Assembly: GCF_030067705.1 (NCBI RefSeq)
Contig: NZ_JASJEX010000003.1
Location: 62,001-126,000, forward strand
Direction: 5' to 3'
From: Kribbibacterium absianum
Lineage (GTDB): Bacteria > Actinomycetota > Coriobacteriia > Coriobacteriales > Atopobiaceae
DNA: 64,000 nt
Position numbers and translations under genes: made by a program. The notes beneath the pieces were generated by a model. The model was not told the origin of the DNA. It did no database searches and was given only the letters and a program-made list of their open reading frames with translations. Positions 58,774-64,000 of the stretch are shown one piece after another (the first letter of the stretch is position 1; each line of letters begins with the position of its first letter).

Positions 58774-58967
58774 GCGGGCTCTACGTGGACGCCGACCGCT
58801 GCGTTGGCTGCGGGATATGCGTGCGCACCTGCGCCAACGACGGCATCGAGCTGTTCTCCTACACGAGCGGTGCCGGCCGTGCGCGCCGTCTGGCGCGCCA
58901 GACGGACGGCTGCATCTACTGCGGCCTCTGCAAGGACGCGTGCCCGGTGGGCGCCATCACCATCTAG
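58770..58967 (+). CDS. 2[4Fe-4S] ferredoxin, likely N-terminal domain of EtfA cut off by an amber codon
   Basis: 65 residues. Two cluster motifs: CVGCGICVRTC (followed by Ala instead of the usual Pro) and CIYCGLCKDACPVGA. It ends at TAG 58965-58967 directly after VGAITI. The reading frame continues open beyond the TAG into EtfA with no frameshift, and LctC-type EtfA proteins carry just such an N-terminal ferredoxin domain. So this is either a free-standing ferredoxin after gene fission or the head of a fused gene broken by one substitution (for example GAG to TAG). Confidence 0.8.
   Translation: MSGLYVDADRCVGCGICVRTCANDGIELFSYTSGAGRARRLARQTDGCIYCGLCKDACPVGAITI
58965..58967 (+). other. In-frame amber codon between ferredoxin and EtfA
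   Basis: TAG, followed by C, in the same frame as both flanking coding segments. The 14 codons between it and the first possible start (GTG 59010) encode RDDRAADEGEGFLV, which includes EtfA's expected first beta-strand. Confidence 0.85.
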
Positions 58968-59009
58968 CGCGACGACCGGGCCGCCGATGAGGGCGAGGGC
59001 TTTCTCGTC

Positions 59010-59984
59010 GTGTGCGAGACAGACGCCGCGGGCGACCTTGTCGATGTGGGCCGCGAGCTGCTGTGGAAGGCCAACGAGCTGGCCGCGCAGGTGGACGCCG
59101 GCGTGCAGGCGCTCGTGCTGGGCTGCGGCGAGCGGGACCCGCAGGGCGCGGCCGACCAGGCCTATGCCGCCGGCGCGGACGAGGTGACCGTGGGCTGGAA
59201 CGCAGGGGCCAACGCCCTCGATTCCGAGCTGGCCGCGGCGCAGACCGTCGCGGTGGCCCGAGAGCTGCGACCGGCCGTGGTGCTCTTCGGCGCCACGGAC
59301 TTTGGCCGCGAGCTGGCGCCGCAGGTGGCCGAGCAGCTCCAGACGGGCCTCACGGCGGACTGCACGCGCTTGGAGATGGACCCGGAGAGCGGCCTTCTGC
59401 TCCAAACGCGCCCCGCCTTTGGCGGCAACCTGATGGCCACCATCGCCTGCCCTGCGCGGCGCCCGCAGATGGCCACCGTGCGCCCGGGCATCTTCCCGGT
59501 GCCCGAGATGGCGATTGAGGTGCCGTCGGTGCCCTGCTCGGAGGTGTGGCGCCCCGAGACCTGCGGCCTCGTGGAGGTGCTGAGCTGCGAGGACGCGTCG
59601 AGCGGCGAGACCGTCGCCGACGCCGAGGTGCTGGTTGTGGCGGGCCGCGGCGTCCGGGACAAGACGGGCCTTGCGCTGTGCGAGCGGCTGGCGGGCCTGC
59701 TCGGCGGCAAGCTGGGTTGCACGCGCCCTTTGGTGGAGCAGGGCTGGCTCGACCGTTCGCAGCAGGTGGGGCAGACGGGTTGCTCGGTGGCCCCGAGGTT
59801 GTTGGTGTCGGTGGGCGTGTCCGGCGCCGTGCAGCACCTGGCCGGCATGGGCGGCGCCGAGTGCGTGGTGGCCGTCAACGAGGATGCCGACGCGCCGATC
59901 TTCTCGGCGGCGCAGTACCGTGTGGTGGGGGACTGCCGCGAGGTGCTGCCGGAGCTGATCGCCCGGCTCGAGGGGGTTCGGTGA
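59010..59984 (+). CDS. etfA: Electron transfer flavoprotein alpha subunit (5' boundary uncertain)
   Basis: 324 residues if started at GTG 59010; open frame continues back to the TAG at 58965. GAGGGCGAGGG lies 10-20 bases upstream and could serve as a ribosome-binding site. However, starting there removes the first strand (GFLVV) of the Rossmann-like domain, so the natural product probably begins earlier or as a ferredoxin fusion. The C-terminal FAD domain is intact: VGQTGCSVAPRLLVSVGVSG, AVQHLAGM and AVNEDADAPIFSAAQYRVVG. Last gene of the dehydrogenase-etf cluster; no clear terminator follows. Confidence 0.88.
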   Translation: MCETDAAGDLVDVGRELLWKANELAAQVDAGVQALVLGCGERDPQGAADQAYAAGADEVTVGWNAGANALDSELAAAQTVAVARELRPAVVLFGATDFGRELAPQVAEQLQTGLTADCTRLEMDPESGLLLQTRPAFGGNLMATIACPARRPQMATVRPGIFPVPEMAIEVPSVPCSEVWRPETCGLVEVLSCEDASSGETVADAEVLVVAGRGVRDKTGLALCERLAGLLGGKLGCTRPLVEQGWLDRSQQVGQTGCSVAPRLLVSVGVSGAVQHLAGMGGAECVVAVNEDADAPIFSAAQYRVVGDCREVLPELIARLEGVR

Positions 59985-60009
59985 ACGGTCGTCTTTGAGT
60001 TAGCTTTAG

Positions 60010-60038
60010 TTTACATCTGTGGGGAACTCCGATAGTGT
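60010..60038 (+). promoter_or_regulatory. Promoter upstream of the DUF454 gene
   Basis: TTTACA (60010-60015), 17 bases, TAGTGT (60033-60038). The surrounding ~50 bases are AT-rich for this genome. Confidence 0.7.
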
Positions 60039-60094
60039 TAGCCGAGTAAAACTTGTCTAGCACTCGGGCCTGGCCTGGGTGAGGGGAGATGCCC

Positions 60095-60466
60095 ATGACC
60101 ATGCCCGCTCGTCGCCGTTCCCGCATTGCCCAGGGCCTCTGGTGCGCCGGGGGTCTCGTTGCCTTTGGCTGCGCGGTGCTCGGCGCGATTCTGCCGTTGA
60201 TTCCGACGGTGCCGTTCCTGCTGCTGGCGGCCCTGTGCTTCGCGCGCAGCTCCGAGCGGTGGGAGCGATGGTTCCACGGCACGCGCCTCTATCGCGAGGT
60301 GCTGCAGGACTACGTGTCCAAGCGCGAGATGACCGTGCGCGCGAAGCTGCGCCTGATGGTGCCGGTGAGCGCGATGATCTTCGTCGCGATGGCGTTCGTG
60401 CCCCTCCTGTGGGTGCGCGGCGTGATGTTCTGCGTGTGGCTCGGCCACGTGTGGTATTCGCGGTGA
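60095..60466 (+). CDS. DUF454 (YbaN-like) inner-membrane protein
   Basis: 123 residues from ATG 60095 (GAGGGGAG ends six bases upstream; ATG 60089 is too close to it). It has hydrophobic hairpins (LWCAGGLVAFGCAVLGAILP, then PTVPFLLLAALCFARSSERW) and a C-terminal pair (MVPVSAMIFVAMAFVPLLW). The PLIPTVPFLLLAALCFARSS stretch is the family signature. Function unknown. It has its own promoter and is followed by a repeat-rich gap. Confidence 0.85.
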   Translation: MTMPARRRSRIAQGLWCAGGLVAFGCAVLGAILPLIPTVPFLLLAALCFARSSERWERWFHGTRLYREVLQDYVSKREMTVRAKLRLMVPVSAMIFVAMAFVPLLWVRGVMFCVWLGHVWYSR

Positions 60467-60510
60467 AGGTCCCGACGATCCCGCAGGGCGCATCTCCGCA
60501 GGAAGCCTAA

Positions 60511-60795
60511 ACCTCCTCAGGTGCCACGCACCCCAGGAGGTTTCCGCCTCAGGTGCCACGCACTACGGGAGGTTTGGGCGGTTCCCCGCAACGGGCGCCC
60601 CGTCTTTGTGGGGAACCGTTTCCCCGCAAAGGGTTTATCTCGGGATATACACAGATGGGCGGTCTGCGGGCGCCGTTTCCCCGCAAAGGGCGGGTCGGTT
60701 TTGCGCGGAACCGTTTCCCCGCAACCAGTCCTCCTGTAGTGCCACGCACCCCAGGAGGTTTCCGCCCCAGGTGCCACGCACCCCAGGAGGTTTTT
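60511..60795 (+). repeat. Cluster of type II and type III palindromic repeats
   Basis: Type II units at 60511-60543, 60548-60574, 60731-60762 and 60765-60795 (core AGGTGCCACGCACCCCAGG plus AGGTTT; AAACCTCC and GGAGGTTT arms, inner GGTGC/GCACC). Between them are type III units built on CCGTTTCCCCGCAAAGGG: 60616-60633, 60673-60690, 60711-60725 and a shorter one at 60582-60594, each facing an inverted GGGGAA or GCGGG arm. The whole 60,467-60,917 gap contains repeats and no gene. Confidence 0.85.
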
Positions 60796-60855
60796 GCCGC
60801 GAGCTGTGGAACAGGAACGACCCCGGCTGCCGGTTGGCGGTCGGGGCCGTCGCGC

Positions 60856-60917
60856 GTGGACAAATGGCTCTCTCCGAAGCGTCCAGGCGTGGACAAATGG
60901 CTCTCTCGCAAGCGTCC
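60856..60917 (-). repeat. Type I intergenic repeat, two direct units
   Basis: Two units (60856-60884 and 60889-60917) lie on the minus strand, immediately behind the stop codon of the minus-strand gene. Read on that strand they have the same orientation relative to their upstream gene as all other type I loci. Confidence 0.9.
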
Positions 60918-61307
60918 TTACGCGCGGGAGGACCGGTGCTTTGCCCGCATCGTCGCGGCCACGTGGCGCAGCGCCGCGAGCGGTCGGTACCGCAGCATGC
61001 GCGGCCCCGCGTAGCGCATCACGGCGCGCATGCGCTCCTGCATGGCGCGGCGGTAGCAGGGGCGCGGGCACACGGAGCAGAAGGTCTTCTCGGCCATGCG
61101 CGGGCAGCGACGGATGCGCGCCTCGGCGTATTCGACCAGCTCGCGGCACTCGTCGCAGAGGTGCGGGTCGTGTGGGCACGGCTTTCCCGGCGTGCCGTGG
61201 TTCCCGTGGCAGTACACGCTCGTCATGAGCGACACCATCTCCAGCTCCTGCGCGCGCTTGGCCGCCAGGCCCTGGTCCGCCCCGCGGTTCTCGGTCGAAG
61301 CCGCCAC
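60918..61307 (-). CDS. YgbA_NO (nitrous oxide-stimulated promoter) family protein
   Basis: 129 residues from GTG 61307, which touches the TAA of the upstream ABC gene (TAAGTG), so translation is coupled. Cys-rich: MVSLMTSVYCHGNHG, then CPHDPHLCDEC and CRRMAE-like segments ending KTFCSVCPRPCYR, then RAMQERMRAVMRYAGPRM. The family is expressed under nitric/nitrous oxide stress in other bacteria and is thought to bind metal through these Cys. Function otherwise unknown. Confidence 0.8.
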   Translation of the reverse strand: MAASTENRGADQGLAAKRAQELEMVSLMTSVYCHGNHGTPGKPCPHDPHLCDECRELVEYAEARIRRCPRMAEKTFCSVCPRPCYRRAMQERMRAVMRYAGPRMLRYRPLAALRHVAATMRAKHRSSRA

Positions 61308-64000
61308 TTAGCTCACCCGCCCGTCCTGCACGGAATAGAACGCGTCCGCAAAACCGGTGGTCGAGGTGCGATGGCTCACCAGCACCACGGTGCGCCTGCC
61401 CTTGGAGCGGGCGATGGCCTCCATGACCGACGCCTCGGAGAGCGCGTCCAGGTTGCTCGTCGGCTCGTCGAGCAGCACGAGCGAGGCGTCGTGCAGGAAC
61501 ACGCGGGCAAGACCCAGGCGCTGCCGCTCCCCGCCGGAGAGCGACGAGCCCAGCTCTGCCACGGGCGTGTCGAGGCAGTGCGGCAGCCGTGCGAGCAGCC
61601 CGTCGAGCGCCGCGTCGTGCAGGGCGGCGAGAAGCTCGTCGTCCGTGGCGTCGGCCTTCGCGATGGCGAGGTTGTCGCGGAGCGTGCCGCAAAAGAGCTG
61701 TGCCGTCTGCGTGAGGTAGCCCTCGGTCGCGCGCAGCGACACGGTCTCGACGGTGCGCAGGTCCTGGCCGTTGATCCGCACGGAACCGTCCGTCGGGTCC
61801 CAGAACCGCATCATCAACTTGAGGAGCGTCGACTTACCGGAGCCGCTCGCTCCGGACACGCAGGTGATGGAGCCAGGCTTGACGGCGATGCTCACGTCGT
61901 CGAGCACCGCGGGGCCGTCGCACGCGGCCCCGTCGTAGGAGAAGCTCACGCCATCGGCGGTGACGCGGGGATGCTCGGTTCCCAGGCTCTCGCCCTCCGT
62001 GACGTCCTCGGTCTCGGGTTGCTCGTCCAGAAGGGCCAGCACGCGCCCTCCCGCGGCGATGGTGCGTTGCAGCGAGGTTCCGAGACGGCACACGGCGAGC
62101 ACCGGCCCAAAGCTCGAGAGGTACGCGAAGGCGGCCACGAAGGCCGGCGCCAGGCTCAGCGTGCCCGTCTGCACCTCATGCCAGGCAAGGCCGAGCATCG
62201 CGAGGGACACCACCCAGGTCACGGTGTCGGCGACCGACTCGTTGAGGGCGTTCCTCTGCTGCAGCGCGCGCTCGGGCACGGCTGCGGCGCGCGTGCGGTC
62301 GGCCAGCTCGCGGGCGCGGTCGTCGGCCACCCCGTACTGGAGGGTTTCGGCGAGGCCGCGCAGGCCGTCGAGCACGTAGGCGCTGATGGCTCCGGCCTGC
62401 CGGCGCGCCTCGTGGCCCGCGTCGCCGCAGAGGCGGTTGCCGACCCACGGGAGCACGACGCCGAGCACGACATAGCCCACAAACGCGACGGGAAGCAGGC
62501 TCGGCGCGAGCACTCCGACAAAGGCGAGCATCACGACGCAGCTCACGACGGCGATGGCCACGGGCGACAGCGTGTGGGCGTAGAAGACCTCGAGCAGCTC
62601 GATGTCCGTGGTGGCAAGGCTCACGAGGTCGCCGGCGCGGCGCCCTTCGAGACGGGCCGGCGCCAGGCGCCGCAGCGCTGAGAAGACCACGTCGCGCACC
62701 CGCGCCAACAGCTTGAAGGCGATGTAGTGGTTGAGCAGCTGCTCGGCGTAGTGCAGGGGGCCGCGGAGCAGGCCGCAGAGGCCGACGAGGACGAGCGCCG
62801 TGACCATCGGGACGCCGGTGCTCTGGCCTGCGGCATCCATGAGGCCGAACGCGCCGAAGGCCATAAGGAGCGTGGCGGCCAGCGAGCCGAGCGAGCCCAT
62901 GATGACGGCCAGTGCCAGCCAGCCGGCCATCGGCCTCACGAGGCCGGAGAGGCGCCACAGGGTGCGAAGGACGCCGGGGCGCCCGGCCAGGGCGGGCCTG
63001 TCGGGGGCGGCCGCCGTCGGAGCAGGGGCGGCTACGGGCTGCTCCGGCTGCCGGGTCGCGACGGGCTCGCCGCTCGGCGCGGCCCACGCGCCCAAGCGCT
63101 CCTGAGTGTCCCAAAGCCGCGCGTAGGCTCCGTCTGCGGCGAGCAGCTCCTCGTGGGTGCCCTGCTCGGCGAGCCGGCCATGCTCGAGGAGGACGATCCG
63201 GTGGGCGCCGGTCACCGACGCGAGGCGGTGGGCCACGACGATCACGGTCTTGCCGGCGCTCGCCAGCGACGCGACCAGGTCGTCGATGGCCGCCTCGGAC
63301 TCCGCGTCCACGTTGCTCGTGGCCTCGTCGAAGAGGTAGACCGGCGCGTCCGCCACGAGGGCGCGGGCAACGGCGAGGCGTTGGCGCTGGCCGCCGGACA
63401 GGTTGGACGCGTTCTCCTCCACGGCCATGTCAAGACCGCCGGAGGCGCGCACGAAGTCGGCGACCCGCGCGGCCTCGAGGGCCTTCCAGAGCTGCTCGTC
63501 GGTGGCGGTCGCGTCCGCTGCCAGCAGGTTCTCGCGCACGGTGCCGCAGAAGAGGTGCGCGTCCGTGCCCACGAGCACCACCTGGCCCATGAGGGAGGCG
63601 GGGTCGGCGTCACGGAGCTCCACATTGCCGATGCGGACGTCGCCCTCATAGGCGCGCTTGCGGCCGGCGATGATGCTCGCCAGCGTGGACTTGCCGGACC
63701 CGCTCTCGCCGACGAGCGCGGTGAGCGTCCCGGGCTCGATGGCGAGGGTCACGCCCGCCAGCACGGTGCGCTCGCCGTAGCGGTAGCCGACGTCCCGCAG
63801 CGCGATGGCGGAGCCGCCGGAGACCTGCTGAGTGCCCGGCTCGGGGCTCTCGGCGTCGAGCAGCGCCCAGAGGGAGCGCGCGGCGGACATGCCGTTCATG
63901 GCCGTGTGGAAGAGCGAGCCGAGCCGACGCATCGGCAGGAAGAACTCCTGCGAAAGGAAGACGACCATGAAGGCGGCCGCGAGCGTCACGACGCCGGTCG
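61308..64000 (-). CDS. cydDC: Fused CydDC-like ABC exporter (5' end beyond window)
   Basis: At least 893 residues, open to the window edge. Read from the N-terminal side: the end of a first transmembrane domain, ATPase 1 (Walker A GESGSGKS, signature LSGGQRQR, Walker B PVYLFDEAT), a linker with Pro/Ala repeats, a complete second transmembrane domain of CydC type (LLNHYIAFKLLARVRDVVFS), and ATPase 2 (GASGSGKS, LSGGERQR, LVLLDEPTSNLD). CydDC exports cysteine/glutathione-type thiols and supports cytochrome bd assembly; in most bacteria CydD and CydC are separate genes. Whether cydAB lies upstream cannot be seen here. Confidence 0.85.
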   Translation of the reverse strand, partial: TGVVTLAAAFMVVFLSQEFFLPMRRLGSLFHTAMNGMSAARSLWALLDAESPEPGTQQVSGGSAIALRDVGYRYGERTVLAGVTLAIEPGTLTALVGESGSGKSTLASIIAGRKRAYEGDVRIGNVELRDADPASLMGQVVLVGTDAHLFCGTVRENLLAADATATDEQLWKALEAARVADFVRASGGLDMAVEENASNLSGGQRQRLAVARALVADAPVYLFDEATSNVDAESEAAIDDLVASLASAGKTVIVVAHRLASVTGAHRIVLLEHGRLAEQGTHEELLAADGAYARLWDTQERLGAWAAPSGEPVATRQPEQPVAAPAPTAAAPDRPALAGRPGVLRTLWRLSGLVRPMAGWLALAVIMGSLGSLAATLLMAFGAFGLMDAAGQSTGVPMVTALVLVGLCGLLRGPLHYAEQLLNHYIAFKLLARVRDVVFSALRRLAPARLEGRRAGDLVSLATTDIELLEVFYAHTLSPVAIAVVSCVVMLAFVGVLAPSLLPVAFVGYVVLGVVLPWVGNRLCGDAGHEARRQAGAISAYVLDGLRGLAETLQYGVADDRARELADRTRAAAVPERALQQRNALNESVADTVTWVVSLAMLGLAWHEVQTGTLSLAPAFVAAFAYLSSFGPVLAVCRLGTSLQRTIAAGGRVLALLDEQPETEDVTEGESLGTEHPRVTADGVSFSYDGAACDGPAVLDDVSIAVKPGSITCVSGASGSGKSTLLKLMMRFWDPTDGSVRINGQDLRTVETVSLRATEGYLTQTAQLFCGTLRDNLAIAKADATDDELLAALHDAALDGLLARLPHCLDTPVAELGSSLSGGERQRLGLARVFLHDASLVLLDEPTSNLDALSEASVMEAIARSKGRRTVVLVSHRTSTTGFADAFYSVQDGRVS

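Noticed and set aside
58965-58967. TAG read as pyrrolysine or by general suppression
   Set aside because: Many genes here (rpoB, tuf, rpmG and others) end in TAG, so it works as a normal stop, and no pyrrolysine tRNA or synthetase is in the window. Local read-through is still listed as an option.
60511-60917. CRISPR array
   Set aside because: Units are palindromic, of three kinds, irregularly spaced and partly inverted; no cas genes nearby.

Overview
The window is a GC-rich, densely coding chromosome segment from an anaerobic actinobacterium. The best fit is class Coriobacteriia (Olsenella/Collinsella-like). That placement is inference. It rests on actinobacterial base composition combined with Firmicutes-like synteny (lysS-clpC-disA, cysS-rlmB-rae1, rplQ-ecfA-ecfT-truA), an Etf-linked lactate-dehydrogenase-type cluster, and zinc-ribbon forms of L24, L33, L36 and S14. 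No rRNA gene, prophage or CRISPR array was seen.

Layout. 1-11,000: end of lysS, clpC, a divergent spermidine-synthase-like methyltransferase, then disA-ispD-ispF-cysE-cysS-rlmB-(69-aa ORF)-rae1. 10,963-13,475: tRNA-Thr on the minus strand; tRNA-Tyr, tRNA-Thr and tRNA-Met leading into tuf; rpmG and tRNA-Trp. 13,522-25,310: secE-nusG-rplK-rplA, then rplJ-rplL behind an L10 leader with an attenuator, then rpoB-rpoC. 25,375-25,883: an isolated unit holding a candidate structured RNA and an orphan transposase-type HTH protein. 26,084-29,444: rpsL-rpsG-fusA-rpsJ. 30,060-33,146: an M20 peptidase and an MFS transporter separating rpsJ from the rest of the S10 operon. 33,493-49,293: rplC to rplQ, covering the S10, spc and alpha operons, with secY, adk, map and infA. 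49,415-55,672: fused ECF ATPase, ecfT, truA, an HD-domain protein, a metal/arsenic-exporter-like protein and a glycosyltransferase. 55,790-59,984: a SlyD-like PPIase, then a FAD dehydrogenase with EtfB, ferredoxin and EtfA. 60,095-64,000: a DUF454 protein and, on the minus strand, a YgbA-type protein behind a fused CydDC-like exporter that runs off the window.

Most of the segment is the transcription and translation core, with clear -35/-10 promoters, intrinsic terminators and Shine-Dalgarno sites. The most interesting departures from the textbook are these. (i) The C-terminus of RpoC carries a domain that aligns without gaps to the alpha-subunit CTD encoded in this same window (21 of 51 identical by hand). 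It keeps the equivalents of E. coli alpha R265, N268, G296, K298 and E302. (ii) A single in-frame amber codon separates a ferredoxin from EtfA in what otherwise reads as one fused gene. (iii) A compact, possibly pseudoknotted RNA precedes the orphan HTH gene between rpoC and rpsL. (iv) Three families of short palindromic intergenic repeats occur. One has units at five loci, always just downstream of a gene and oriented with it. (v) The S10 operon is split after rpsJ, and the spc operon is interrupted between rplX and rplE by a terminator plus a palindromic repeat.

All coordinates and motifs come from reading the sequence. Homology statements are recognition from memory, with no database search.
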